DNA of 64,000 nt from positions 208,515,298-208,579,297 of the forward strand of contig NC_134138.1 in NCBI RefSeq assembly GCF_033958435.1, in the 5' to 3' direction. The translations under genes were made by a program, and so were the position numbers. This DNA is from Carettochelys insculpta (Eukaryota > Chordata > Testudines > Carettochelyidae). This document shows, in pieces, positions 45,193-58,100 of the stretch (the stretch's first letter is position 1; the number at the start of each line of letters is the position of its first letter). The notes below the pieces were generated by a model. The model made no database searches and had not been told where the DNA came from. It saw nothing but the letters and a program-made list of their open reading frames with translations.

Positions 45193-47442
45193 AGTTTATT
45201 GGAGGAACCAGTTGTATAATTCCTATAACAATCATGAAATTATAGAGTTCACAATTCTAAGGAAGGGTAGAAGGGAAAACAACAAAATAGAGATAAAGGA
45301 TTTCAGGAGGGCAGATACTGGTAAACTCAGAGAGCTGGTAGGTAAGGTGCATGGGAAGCAAAACTAAGGGGAAAAACAGCTGAGGAGAGTTGGCAGTTTT
45401 TCAAAAAGACATTATTAAGGGCCCAAAAGCAACCTATCCCACTGCATAGGAAAGATAGAAAATATGGCAAAAATCTGCCTTGGCTTAACCAGGAGATCTT
45501 GCATAATCTCAAAATAAAAAAGGAATCATATAAAAATGGAAAGAAGGACAAATTACAAAGGATGAATATAGGCAAACAACACAAGAATTCAGGAGCAAGA
45601 TTGGAAAGGCTAAGGCACAAAATGAGCTCAAACTAGCTATAGGCATAAAGAGAAACAAGAAGGCTTGTTATAAATACATTAGAAACAAGAGGAAGACCAG
45701 GGACAGGGCAGGGCCAATGCTCAGTGAGGAGGGAGAAACAGTAATAGGGAACTTGTAAATAGCAGAGATACTTAATGACTTATTTGTTTCGGTCTTCACT
45801 GAGAAGTCTGATGAAGGAATGCCCAGCAAGGTGAATGCTAGGAGTAGGAAAGGGGTAGGGTTAGAAGTTGAAATAAAAAATAACAAGTTAAAAATCACTT
45901 AGGAAAATTTGATGTCTGCAAGTCACCAGGGCCTGATGAAATGCATCCTAGAATACTCAAGGAGCTGATACAGGAGGTATCTGAGGTTTTAGCTAACATT
46001 TTTGGAAAATCATGGCAGACAGGAGAGATTCCAGAAGACTGGAAAAGGGCAAATATAGTGCCCATCTGTAAAAAGGGGAATAAGAATAACCCAGGAAACT
46101 ACAGGCCAGTAAGCTTAACTTCTGTGCCAGGAAAGATAATGGAGCAGGTAATTAAAGAAATCATCTGCAAGCACTTGGAAGGTGATAAGGTGATAGGGAA
46201 CAGCCAGCACAGATTTGTAAAGAACAAATCATGTCAAACCAATCTGATAGCTTTCTTTGATAGGATAACAAGCCTTGCAGAGAGGGGAGAAGTGGTGGAT
46301 ATGGTATACCTAGGCTTTAGTAAAGCATTTCATATGGTCTCTCATGATATTCTTATCAATATACTAGGCAAATACAACTTAGATAAGGTTACTATAAGGT
46401 GGGCACATAACTGGCTGAATAACCATACTCAGAGAGTAGTTGTTAATGGTTCTCAATCCTGCTGGAAAAGTATAACAAGTGGGGTTCCACAGGGGTCTGT
46501 TTTAGGACCGGTTCTGTTCAATATCTTCATCAATGATTTAGATATTGGCATAGAAAGTACACTTATTAAGTTTGCAGATGATACCAAGCGGGGAGGGGTT
46601 GCAACTGCTTTGGAAGACAGGGTCATAATTCAAAATGATCTGGATAAATTGGAGAAATGGTCTGAGGTAAACAGGATGAAGTTTAATAAGGACAAATGCA
46701 AAGTGCTCCACTTGGGAAGGAACAATGAGTTTCACACATACAGAATGGGGAGAGACTGTCTAGGAATGACTACAGCGGAAAGGTATCTAGGGATTATAGT
46801 GGACCACAAGCTAAATATACTCAACAAGGTGATGCTATTGCAAAAAAAGCAAACATGATTCTGGGATGCATTAACAGGTATGTTGTGAACAAGACATGAG
46901 AAGTCATTCTTCCACTTTACTCTGCACTTGTTAGACCTCAGCTAGAGTATTGTGTCCAGGAGAGAAATTAGAGAGGGTCCAGAAAAGGGCAACACGAATG
47001 ATTAAAGGTCTAGATAACATGACCTATGAAGAAAGGCTGAAAGAATTGGGCTTGTTTAGTTTGGAAAAGAGAAAATTGAGGGGGGACATGATAGCGGTTT
47101 TTGGGCACCTAATAGGGTATCATAAGGAGGAGGGAGAAAACTTGTTCTTGGCCTCTGAGGATAGAACAAGAGGCAATGGACTTAAACTGCAGCAAGGGAG
47201 GTTTAGTTTGGACATTAGGAAAAAGTTCCTAACTGTCAGGGTGGTCAAACAGTGGAATAAATTGCCAAGTGAGGTTGTGGAATCTCTATCGCTGGAGGTA
47301 TTTAAGAACAGGTTAGATAAATGTCTATTAGGGATGGGTTAGACAGTACTTGGTCCTGCCATGAGGGCAGGGGGCTGGACTCAATAGCCTCTCAAGGTCC
47401 CTTCCAGTCCTAGTATTCTATGATTCTATTCTATGATTCTAT
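45193..47442 (+). mobile_element. CR1 LINE, 5'-truncated, with octamer 3' tail
   Basis: Begins in the linker between endonuclease and RT (GAGGGCAGATACTGGTAAAC segment near 45306), covers the RT, and ends with ATTCTATG-type octamers at 47415-47442, the diagnostic CR1 3' end. The 3' UTR includes CTCAATAGCCTCTCAAGGTC. Lost catalytic residues and a deletion near 46960 show that it is inactive. Confidence 0.93.
45941..47342 (+). pseudogene. CR1 reverse transcriptase pseudogene
   Basis: A 305-codon frame from ATG at 45941 reads KSPGPDE (just upstream)[33 protein letters not shown] and [20 protein letters not shown], with FADDTK intact at residues 211-216. Motif A is [14 protein letters not shown], where active relatives have LDFSKAFDTVSH, so the first catalytic Asp is Gly. 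The frame breaks near 46857. A piece of about 30 bases is missing at EYCVQ/ERVQKRATRM, and the remainder (46950-47342) covers the C-terminal domain ending FKNRLDKCLLGMG. Confidence 0.9.
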
Positions 47443-47445
47443 ACA

Positions 47446-49196
47446 GTTATAGTTTGCTATACTATAGGTTTACAGCCGCCCACCACTTCAATAAGCAGAA
47501 TTAAGTTTATTCAAGTAACAACATGAAGGAAGAAGTTGTTATGGGTCCTTGATTATAGAATGCAGAAGGATGTTTGTCCGGAAGGTAAAATACTAATTCA
47601 AATAGCTCATGCTAGAAAAGATTATCTTGATCTTTCTTAACACTGTCATTGTGGCAAGGTCTCTGACATTCTCCTAGCTTTAATTTGATTCTATTCATTT
47701 TATATTTACTATGAATACACAAATGTTATTTATTAGTTTAATTGCAGACTACAAGTACAAACCTGCCTGAACTTCATGGTTATAGACTGGTGGTTGCTAG
47801 AACATACCACCGATGCTACTCCTGTGTTATTGCAGCAACACTATGCTAATTCAATGGGAAATGGGAATCATACCTCAAATCATACCTAACGTAGATTTAG
47901 CCTTATTTGAATTATAATAGCCATCACAACGTGATAAATGTCCTCCCCACGCTTAATCAGATGAAGACCCAGAAGTTAACAGTCTAGGAAGACAAATATA
48001 CACAAAGGATAAGAGAGAAAATATACAAATCAATATTTTAAAAATAATCTGTCCCACTGGTCTTTTATTTACGTGCCATTAGCTAGCCCCTTCTTGAATG
48101 TAGATTTCTTTATGAATAGTTTCTGCTTTCTAGCAATTTGACTGGACCATAAACAATGTTCTGCCCTAAAACCAAGAGCCATACGTTACTTTTTTAAAGG
48201 AAATGTCCTCTCCTAGCTTTATCAAAGGCTTTCTGAGAGACAACTACATTATATTCTTTGCTCTCACCAGTCTTTCCCATAATTTGTTCAAACTGATCAA
48301 GGGTCAGATTTTTCTTAGGAGGGATCATAAAGAAAAGAGCTCTGTTGCATTATGTCATCAGTGAAAATGTTCTACACATGCATAGTGAGAGTGCTTGATA
48401 TGAAGATAATGCTTCTAATCTGAAAATCAAATTGCATTGTTGCTTCATGTAAGTGAAATTTTAACACTTTATTTCAGATTTTTTTTCTTATCACAGTCCC
48501 TGCTTATCTAAGATACCTTCTTTCTGAATCCATGTTGGTTCTCTTCAATTACATGATGATGAATAGACTTGTCTTCTAACTTTCAGGCCATTATATTGTG
48601 TTACACAAGCTGTGACTGAACTGTGAGTGTCAGGATATTATTAACTCTCTCTAAAATATCTGGGGTCTTTTACACAGTCTTACAAGCCACTGTGAACCAC
48701 TATTAAATAGCTATAATAGTACAACTAGCCTGTGAAGTCCAGATAAGATTATTTTCATCCTGTCAGTATCAAGAGAACTGTATGATGGAGGGATTAAAAT
48801 AGATTCTCCTACTATAAATGCCCTCTGTCACAAAAAACAAAACAAAACCCCCAAATGAGAAGTTTTAGGAAAAATACTTTATGAACATTAATATTGTCTT
48901 AGAGAAAACTAAGCAGAAAACATCGACTAACAAGCAAGTTTGGGGGTTGGATTTTTTACAGCTACGAACTTTGTGAATGAATAGGAGCATTTCATTTTTT
49001 ACAGCTATAAGTGAAATTCTGTGGAGTAAAAGATATCTGCTAGCAAATAGAAAGAATTCTGGGTCTCATTTACTGTATGTGAGAAGACACAAGCATAAAT
49101 TAGTTGATAGAAAAAAAATATATATGTTATGCTTTTGACATGCTCTTCCTCTAGGGACATCTCTCATTTTCTGAAGAGTATCATTAATTTACTATA
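47446..49196. other. Unassigned AT-rich stretch
   Basis: No frame of note, no RNA gene and no transposon end seen. Confidence 0.45.
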
Positions 49197-49198
49197 TA

Positions 49199-49522
49199 CA
49201 GGTTGGACCTCTCTCATCCAGCACCCTTGGGACCTGACTGGTGCCAGCTGACAGAATTTGCTGGATGACAGGAGGTCAATATTTTCAAGCACATTACAAA
49301 CACTTCCACATCTTACTGGGCTCTTAGAAGACATTTAGGGGAAAATTACAGCTGATTAAGAGCACAGAAAACTGAGAGCAAAGGCTTGGGGCTATAAACA
49401 AACTTTATGGGACCATGGAAAACCTGGCCACGCCCATGATGTGGATGTTCAGCTAATTAAAATCATGCCAGATTACAGACTCTGCCAGATGAGAGAGTTC
49501 TAGATTAGAGAGGTTCAACCTG
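49199..49522. mobile_element. Tc1/mariner (Tigger-like) MITE, 324 bp, TA TSD
   Basis: Termini CAGGTTGGACCTCTCTCATC and TTAGAGAGGTTCAACCTG are inverted repeats of about 20 bases, flanked by TA on both sides (49197-49198, 49523-49524), as Tc1/mariner elements require. The sequence style (CATCCAGCACCCTTGGGACC) resembles the left ends of Tigger-type elements known in vertebrates. No coding capacity. Confidence 0.8.
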
Positions 49523-49598
49523 TATTAGTATTGCTAGCGTAAAGATGAATTTTGAAAGAGTGTCAGGTTCAAAAAATAGTTTACGCTTAGGATACCAA

Positions 49599-50029
49599 GG
49601 GCTTGTCCACACTAGCTCCCTACTTTGAAGGGTGCATGGTAAGTAAGGTGTTGGGAAATTATTAATGAAGTTTTGTGCTGTATATGCAGCACTTCATTGA
49701 GCTAATTCTCCCCCACAGCAACTTTGAAGCGTTAAACTTTGAAGTGCCAGCTCGCGTGTAGCCACGGCTAATCTGCCGATACTTTGAAGTGCCTGGGCAA
49801 CTTTTCAGGAGTAAAAGGACTTTGAAGTTGCCCAGGCACTTTGAAGTACCAGCGGGTGAGCTGCAGCTACATGCAAGCCGGCACTTCAAAGTTTAACACT
49901 TCGGAGTTGCTGCAGAGGAGAATTAACTTAATGAAGTGCTGCATATGCACCACAGCACTTCATTAATAATCTCCCAACACCCTACTTACCATGCTCCCTT
50001 CGGAGTAGGAAGCTAGCGTAGGCAAGCCC
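49599..50029. mobile_element. Palindromic Harbinger MITE, 431 bp, TSD CAA
   Basis: The left half (GGGCTTGTCCACACTAGCTC, TTAATGAAGTTTTGTGCTGT, TTTGAAGCGTTAAACTTTGA) is mirrored by the right half (AAGTTTAACACTTCGGAG, TGCTGCATATGCACCACAGC, GGCAAGCCC), so nearly the whole element folds on itself. CAA flanks both sides (49596-49598 and 50030-50032). CTTTGAAGT words dominate the subterminal parts. Confidence 0.88.
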
Positions 50030-50040
50030 CAAAAGATTAT

Positions 50041-51430
50041 CTTAAACAGACATTTGTGGCGTGCTAGATGGGCTAGGAAGTCGTGTCTGTCTAATCTATT
50101 AGAATTCTTTGAAGGGGTTAATAAACATGCGGACAAGGGGCACCCAGTGGACATAATATACCTAGATTTCCAGAAAGCCTTTGACACGGTCCCACACCAA
50201 AGGCTTTTATGTAAATTAGGTGGTCATGGGATAGGAGGAAAGGTCCTTTCATGGATCGGAAATTGGTTAAAAGACAGAAAACAAAGGGTTGGAATAAATG
50301 GTAAATTTTCACAATGGAGGGGGGTAACTAGTGGTGTTCCCCAGGGCTCAGTCCTGGGACCGATCCTGTTCAACTTGTTCATCAATGATCTAGAAAATGA
50401 GGTAAGCAGTGAGGTGGCAAAGTTTGCAGATGACACCAAGTTGTTCAGGACAGTCAAAAGCAAAAGGGATTGTGAAGAACTACAAGGAGATCTCAGCAAA
50501 CTGAGTGATTGGGCAGCAAAATGGCAAATGAAATTTAATGTGGGTAAGTGTAAGGTAATGCATGTTGGAAAAAATAACCCAAATTACACGTACTACATGA
50601 TGGGGTCAAATTTAGCTACGACAGATCAGGAAAGGGATCTTGGAGTTATAGTGGATAGTTCTCTGAAGACATCCACGCAGTGTGCAGCGGCAGTTAGTAA
50701 GGCAAATAGGATGTTAGGAATTATTAAAAAAGGGATCGATAATAAGACAAAAGATATCATACTTCCCCTATATAAAACTATGGTACGCCCACATCTCGAG
50801 TACTGCGTGCAGATGTGGTCTCCTCACCTCAAAAAAGATATATTGGCATTAGAAAAGGTTCAGAAAAGGGCGACTAAGATGATTAGGGGCTTGGAAAGGG
50901 TCCCATATGGGGAGAGGCTAGAGAGACTGGGACTTTTCAGTTTGGAAAAGAGGCGATTGAGGGGCGATATGATAGAGGTATATAAAATCATGAATGGTGT
51001 GGAGAAAGTGAATATAGAAAAATTATTTACCTTTTCCCATAATACAAGAACTAGGGGACACCAAATGAAATTGATGGGTAGTAGGTTCAAAACTAATAAA
51101 AGGAAATTTTTCTTCACACAGCGCACAGTCAACCTGTGGAACTCCTTGCCCGAGGAGGCTGTGAAGGCCAGGACTCTATTAGGGTTTAAAAAAGAGCTTG
51201 ATAAATTTTTGCAGGTCAGGTCCATAAATGGCTATTAGCCAGGGATAAAGTATGGCGCCCTAGCCTTCATAACAAGGGCAGGAGATGGATGGCAGGAGAT
51301 AAATCACTTGTCTTCTGTTCTCCTTCTCTGGGGCACCTGGCATTGGCCACCGTCGGCAGATGGGATGCTGGGCTTGATGGACCTTTGGTCTGACCCAGTA
51401 TGGCCATTCTTATGTTCTTATGTTCTTATG
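50041..51430 (+). mobile_element. Youngest CR1 LINE copy, 5'-truncated, octamer tail
   Basis: Contains an uninterrupted RT C-terminal frame, a 3' UTR with GGGCTTGATGGACCTTTGGT, and three tandem TTCTTATG octamers at 51407-51430. The 5' truncation lies close to the right end of the MITE at 50029. Confidence 0.95.
50054..51238 (+). CDS. CR1 reverse transcriptase, partial, open for 394 codons
   Basis: Encodes the RT palm onward and the C-terminal domain of a CR1 ORF2. Motif A is [13 protein letters not shown] (residues 36-48), motif [12 protein letters not shown] (93-103) and motif [10 protein letters not shown] (123-131), all with catalytic Asps intact. Downstream blocks are [52 protein letters not shown] and [19 protein letters not shown], ending SINGY before TAG. 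No stop or shift occurs. The frame simply enters open from the truncation, so there is no genuine start codon. The N-terminal RT fingers and the endonuclease are missing, so the copy cannot retrotranspose by itself. Its integrity compared with the two other CR1 copies indicates recent insertion. Confidence 0.93.
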   Translation: MWRARWARKSCLSNLLEFFEGVNKHADKGHPVDIIYLDFQKAFDTVPHQRLLCKLGGHGIGGKVLSWIGNWLKDRKQRVGINGKFSQWRGVTSGVPQGSVLGPILFNLFINDLENEVSSEVAKFADDTKLFRTVKSKRDCEELQGDLSKLSDWAAKWQMKFNVGKCKVMHVGKNNPNYTYYMMGSNLATTDQERDLGVIVDSSLKTSTQCAAAVSKANRMLGIIKKGIDNKTKDIILPLYKTMVRPHLEYCVQMWSPHLKKDILALEKVQKRATKMIRGLERVPYGERLERLGLFSLEKRRLRGDMIEVYKIMNGVEKVNIEKLFTFSHNTRTRGHQMKLMGSRFKTNKRKFFFTQRTVNLWNSLPEEAVKARTLLGFKKELDKFLQVRSINGY

Positions 51431-51433
51431 AGA

Positions 51434-54339
51434 CTGGTAAAAGGCATACCACTCTCTCACCTTTGTCATCATTCCAAATTCAATGCAGAAAAGTAGCTAA
51501 GAGTTGCTTGATTGTGAAGTATCCTGTGATGTCAGGATAGAGCTATGAGAAGACAGTCTTCCATTTCAGATGATTTCAAATGTCTGGTTTTGTTCTGTTT
51601 CAACACAAGCCAGTACAGTTTCAAAATTCTCCATGAAGGGAATGGAGCCATGGACCCTGGAAAGTGAGAAATCCCTGATGTCAGATCAGTCTGCCTGGTG
51701 GTCTGCCATTGACCTTAGAAGCCTTTGGGAGCGTCCAGCAATGAGGCCTGCATGGCAAGTGACAGGTGGGCTGTCAAGAAACTAGGCAAACAAACTGTCA
51801 GGAAACCAGGTAGGTTTCTATTGGAAGTTTGCCTGAGCTGTGGAGTAACTTTGTCATAAACTAACGGTTTCCAACGTATTTTTATTTTGACAAATCCAGC
51901 AAATTCTGGCAAAACACCTTTTTTAATTGGCTCTGTATCAATCCTATTCCTAATGGACTGGTGTTAACATCAGAAAAATAATCCCCTGCTTGTATTAACC
52001 AGTATCTTTGCTGGCAGTACCAGGGTATGTTTATACAAGCAAAAAAAAAACCAAACCAAAACCAAAACAAACCAAAAAAAAAAAAGTCTCAGAGCCAGGG
52101 TCAACTGATTTAGACTTGCAGGGCTTATGTCTGGGGCCCAAAAGTAGTGTGGATGCTTGTGCTTGGATTGGCACCTAAATTCTGAAACTAGGATGAGGAG
52201 GAAGTGTCTCAGAGCCCAGGTTTTAGCCTGCAACATTACTGTTTTTAGCCATGCAGCGTGAGCCCAAGTCACATGACTTGGGTTCTGAGGCTCACAGCTG
52301 CGTAGCTGTACCCTCTGCTACCATTAAATGGATAGAAAAACTGAACTACCATATCACATGGGTGGGAGTATTACAAATATTCTGTATTTTACTCAGCTTT
52401 GACTGTGTGCTAGTTATGCACACAAAAAAGGAAGTACGTGTGAGCTCCCATAATGGACAGGCAGAGGTGATGGCTTTAGAATTGGTTATGGCTTGGAATG
52501 ACTTTCTTCCATGCCAGTAAAGCACATTGCTGGGCCAGCATGGGGAAGCTTGCTTTGCCTCTTCCATTGCTGTGCTCTTTTTGTGGATGAAGAGAATACT
52601 CTCTACTCTTCCTTTGCTGTCAGTGGGACTTTCTCTTGAGCATTCATTTAAACTGAGTGATAAATGAGAGGTTTGAAAATCATGGACTCAGTCTTCTTGT
52701 TTTTCATCTCAGAGAGAATGGTTGAATTACGACAAGGAAATGAGTTATTATGAGATCCGTCATCATGAGGATTTAGATCATAGAAGTGGAGAAAAGATGA
52801 AGATAATTTGATTTAGTGGGACTCTGTACACATCCATTATCCCCATAGCCAGGATGCAGCCCTAGAATATCAGGAGTTACTACATTTTAAGAGTAGAACA
52901 AAAGCTTTATAAACTTCAGGAGGTGACAAGAACTGCTTATGTGAACCATCATCTCTAGTTGGAAAAAGGCCCGTGGTCTACCAAACAAGTTCTCACAGGA
53001 CTTGTTGTTCTGCTACATGAGAATGTCCTGTTCTAAATTTAATGTGGTCATCAGAGCCTTTGCTGACGAGCTAGGCTCTCATGCAAGGCATAAAACTTGA
53101 AGAGTCTTGACTAAATTTACTAAAGAGCTACGAACTTTGTGAATGAATAGGAACATTTCACTCTGTTTCTTGCCTAACTCTGCCTTGAGTTCTGACTAAT
53201 TTTTGCCTTTGAATTTCCATAAACTACTGCTGAGTGGTGTATTCTTTTCTCGCAACCTGATTGAAATGATTGTTTAATGTTTCTAGATGGAGTTAACAGC
53301 TTGCATGACCTAACCTACAGGTAGCTGCATTTCAGTGACAGGTAAAGCATCATTCTACATAAATCGTGATTTTAAGCATTGTGGAATTTCAACACTCCTC
53401 AAGATTAGTATAAAGAATTGCAATATGGAAGACTTGGTGTTATTGATTCAGTCTTGTCATTTCTCCTCATCTCCAGCGAGCTGTAGTAGATGGATCCCAT
53501 CGGTTATCAGTTATGCTTTACTGTAAAACAGTGACCTTTTTACCTCATAGTATGCCACTTCTTTCTACAATGTATTGTGTACTTTTTATGTTTAAAAAGG
53601 TCTGTAAATAGGTTAATGTACCTGTCTTCTTGTCCCTGGGGAGATTTGTGCTTTATTTTTAGGCATGTCTACCAAAAATACTGCTTACATTTCAACACTG
53701 TGATTTCCTCATATTGTAGGGATAGCTTTATTTTCCTGTGGACATTCTCTGGAACCAAAGGAGAATGCAGGAAAAATCTCTGCTATATTAGTTCTATATG
53801 TATGACTCATAATGCCAGGTAGCAAAAAAGTCCCTGGAAAAATAACACAGGTGCAAAAGCAAGCAATATTTGCATTTTAAAATGATTTGTAGAACACAGT
53901 ATTTTAGGTCTATAAACTCAAAAAAAAATCAAATGTCTTTAATAAAGCAGGTGGCACATCTTTCAAAATCCCATTTTAGCCAGCCAGTGATTTTCAATGA
54001 AATCTGACATGTTCATTTTTGCCAGACTTAGCAGCCCCCAAGGCCTGTTGAAAGTCATCTGAAAAAAGCCTTTTCAATGGCTAAGAGTTTTCTTTTGATG
54101 AAGATATAGAAGCTTACTTTATTTATAGAGATTTGGTTCCTTTACGTCTGTATCAGTTGAGCAGCAAGCTAACTATGGTGATGTAGCCTAACAAAATAGG
54201 CTGGTTATATAACAGTCAGGAATACCAGTTTAAGAAAACACTCCTGAAAGACATTACAAATTCACCTTTAAATATTTGCTACTTTTTCCTATTGCTTAGG
54301 TTAAAATAGTTAACTCCTTGGAATTTAAAGCTACACCTA
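51434..54339. other. Unassigned stretch, no gene seen
   Basis: AT-rich with an A/C-rich simple run at 52039-52086. TACGAACTTTGTGAATGAATA occurs both near 48964 and near 53130, a short shared phrase of unknown origin. No coding signal. Confidence 0.4.
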
Positions 54340-55190
54340 CGGCTATGTTCTACTCATGGATTTTAATAAATCATGGACCTGTCACAGATAGTAAACAAAA
54401 ATTCATGACTATTAACCTGTCCATGGCTTGCACTATATAACCCGGACTATATAATGTGGGAGGAGGCTCGGGGCTGGAGCAGAACTATGGGAGGCGTGCA
54501 GACTCTGGGAGGAAATTTGGGTATGAGAGTGGGCTGCAGGCAGGGCAGGGTTTGGGGGTGCAGGAGAGTTGTGGGGTGCAGGTTTCAGGTAGTGCTTACA
54601 TTAGTGGGTTCCATAAAAGTGGCAATATGTCCCTCAGCAACTAGGAATGGAGGAGGTAGCCAGGCAGATTTTTGCTGCACGTACTACCTCCAGAGCTCCC
54701 ATTGGCTTTGGTTCCAGGTCAATGGGGGCTGCAGAGCTGGTGCATGGAACAAGACAGTGTGCAGAGCCTCTCTGGGTGTTTCTGTGCCTTGGAGCTACAG
54801 GGACATGTTGCAACTTCCAGGAGCCATGCAGAGCCAGGAGGGAAACTTGCTGGCCCTGCCAACCAGACTTTTAATGGCCCTGTTAGCAGTACTGAATGAG
54901 TTGCCAGTGTCCCTTTTAGACTGGCTGAAAGCCAGACACCTGGGAACCCTAGTATGGCCCAGGACCCCTATGAGTACTGAGGAAAGAGGGATGGGGCAGC
55001 CCCAGACTTCCCCACCAGAAGCCAGTGCAGCTGTCCCAGGGGCTACTTGGGCAACCCCAGAGCCAGAGACATCAGCCAATGAAGAAATCATGGAGGTCCT
55101 GGAGAATCAAGGAATCTATGATTCCATGACCTCTGCAACAGGTTTGGAGCCTAAGCTATATTTGACTCACATGGAAAACTTGAATTAGAT
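54340..55190. repeat. Composite dispersed repeat, hAT-like, with CCAATGGG inverted repeat
   Basis: Starts with ATCATGGACCTGTCACAGAT phrases, then G-rich units (GTGCAGGAGAGTTGTGGGGT), then AGCTCCCATTGGCTTTGG inverted against GTCAATGGGGGCTGC. It ends near GGCTGAAAGCCAGACACCTG. These phrases recur in reptilian repeats from memory, and the G-rich/CCATTGG order parallels 11240-11660. The 244-codon frame (54454-55188) runs through all these pieces, has no domain, and is best seen as an accident of composition. Confidence 0.45.
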
Positions 55191-58100
55191 TCTGACTCTC
55201 CAAGAAGACCACACTGTTGATTACAGTTGGCTGAGAATTTTTAGTTGACTATTTTCCTGTCAAAAATGTTGGTTTGTTGAAATCAAAACTGTTCCCAAGA
55301 AAGGATTGGTTTTGATTAATTTTGTCTCAAAATTTGTTTTGAAATAAATTGGAATTACTAAGGTGTTTTGTTTGGTTTCATTTTAAACTAAAAGATTTGG
55401 TTTCCTGGTTCACATGACTTTTGGTGTGAAAAAGTGAATTAATTAGAGCATTCTTTAAAAACAAAATGGTCAAAATATAAAGAGACCATTTCAAAATTAA
55501 TGAAATGAAGTATTTTGATTGACCTAAAATGAGTTTTTCATATTCTGATTCATGAAAAATTGTACTTTCTCATCTTTTTCTTTTCCAAGGCAGTAATTAT
55601 TTTTAAATCTTGAATACTTTCCTAGGATGTGAAACCCATTTCTTGAACGGCCCTGATCCCTATCTTCCTGAGATTTACCAGACGAATGAGGATTGATTAC
55701 GAAGAAGGATAAGAACTGTTATTCAGTATGTGTCTGTTTGGGATCAATGTATATAGAAACTATGCCTTAAATTATTCACATTCCTCTTTTGCAGCAGGTG
55801 AAAGAGTAAATAGGAAAACACCAATAATAAGAATTCCACAGAGGCCTTATCACTCCTCATTTTTCCTAGTTGAGAGACTTTTCTCCAACCTGGAGAATGG
55901 ATCTGAGAACAGATCAAATGCCACAGGACTTATTTGGTAGAGCATCAGTGGTTGTCTTAGGTGAGGTGCGGTCATGACATCTTGAATTTGAAAGTAAGAA
56001 AAAGGCCTGAATACAATACCATACACAGGAATAGTGAGGTTTTGAAGATATCATGGTCTGGATGCTTGTTATATGCCCAGATTCATAAACTTACCCACAA
56101 TCTCCCAGCAAGATGATGGCTGATCCTCTTTTCAACCAGGTTTTCTTCCAGAGACCCAAATGTACTGATGTCTTTGTCTTCATGGATGAAAGAAAAATAA
56201 CTTTCAGTTTTCTGCCCCTTTAAAAAAATGGAAGGCGTCTCTGACTTGCATTCTTTAGAAGGTCATAATTCTAAGTAAAGTTAATCCAAAAAATAAGGCA
56301 GGCGGTATGGAATCTGATGGTGAAGGAGGATCTGTTCTCTTTCTTCCCCCCATTAGTGTTTGCTGAAATGAAAATTGTTCTGTTGCCTGCCATCTCCTTA
56401 GTCTGCTGTCTTGATGATCCTGTTTGCTGCTTATGTTTCAATTGAAGTAAACATACATTCCTTAGTATGGGATAGACTAGTAAAATAACTTTTGCCTGAT
56501 CACGACTGTGTGGTTTTGGACAGGTGTCATATGGGGGAATTCATAACTTTATATATAATATTGATACATACATTTCACCATGATACCATTGACCATTGGA
56601 TTATGAATTTTCAAATAGTACATACAAGCTGTATTTTGTACAAAGATTATTACAGTACAATGTAGGTTATCACTATGGGGGGTGTTTTCAGTCATGACTG
56701 TTACCTTTGATTTGGGAACATCATTTTACAGTTCTGCCACTTCCATTGCTTGGTCTGCACATGAGTATTCACTTTATCCCCAAGCTATGCTGACTTTGTT
56801 TGATACTGAATATTTCAAGTGTCCATGAAAAGCCTCATGGAGGAGATACGCCTTTGAATTTGCATTGCATGTGAATCATCAGCTCTGGCCATTTTTCTTG
56901 TTTCTTTTTCTTTTCCTTACATGACAATCCTTTTGCATTGGAAGACTCCCCCTTCCATCCCACACTTCCACTGATGTGTTGTGTGGGAAATCTTTTATTT
57001 GTAGCATTGTATTGGTTACAAGAGAGAACAATCTACCCACCCTCACGTTGTCTGACATTTTACAGTATAGCTGTATAATTAATCTTTACCTGTAACTGCA
57101 ATAATTCCAGCCTGCTGATTTAAGGTCAGAGGAATGACATGGGTCAGATCATACCCAGGTATCTTTCTATGAGAGGCCTGAAAAAAGTTAGAAGGTGTTA
57201 TTGTGATAATATGAGAGAATTTTATAAATACAGACTGAACATTCTAGAGGTGTTTGCAATTCTGTGGTTTCAGTTTGCAGAAGGCTTATGCAAATATTTT
57301 TGTTTTTCCAATTTCTTTGTCTTGCTTTGAACATCAGGTGAAAAATGAAACTCAGTTGAAGCTGCCAAGCTTTTACGGCATTGGACTGATATCATGTGGG
57401 GCCAAGGGGATTTGAACTTTTTTCCCCCCGAAAACTGTAGTCCTTCACTGAACCTAACCCAAGTTTTGCACATCTCTTAAACATACTTCTTCCATTTCCC
57501 ATTCGGAGTCCAGGAACCATGCTCAGTGAAGTGACTGTGAGATTTCATTAGGTAATTACTGAGTAGAGGGTCTGACATGGAAACCCTAATCCAATACATT
57601 CTGTATTACTCTAATACTCCGAGTGTTATCCTTTCAACCTTCAGATTGCAGAGAGTTTTGGTTAGCAAGAGCTCAGAACAGAGGTTTGTCTTCATGAACA
57701 GCAAGGATCTTACAAGCACCACCAACAAACCCTCAGAACTTGTCACCCTGCATTTTTCATTTTTTTTTATAAAAACAAAGAAATTAAATTTCACTCCCTA
57801 ACACCACCTCTCTGGAAAGAGAAGCAAGCAAGTTGGACTATTTGTGCATCATTGAGATTGCAAAATCAAATACTCAAAGACTAAAAAAGTGAAAGTACCT
57901 GTCTGGATTTAAGTGAGAAATTCTATAATCACCTCTTTAATTTCATTACTAAGGAAAATTTAAATAGATGAAAAATTTTTGTACAAATAAACAATTACAA
58001 GTTTAAATCTTTATTGGGGCTATAAAAGACAATGATACCAAATGTTTATATAGACATTATTGTTGAATTAAAATTAACTAAGACAGGCAAACCTGGTCTC

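Noticed and set aside
54454..55188. 244-codon plus-strand open frame
   Set aside because: It crosses several distinct repeat-like phrases, is rich in Gly/Trp/Arg from G-rich DNA, and contains no domain pattern.
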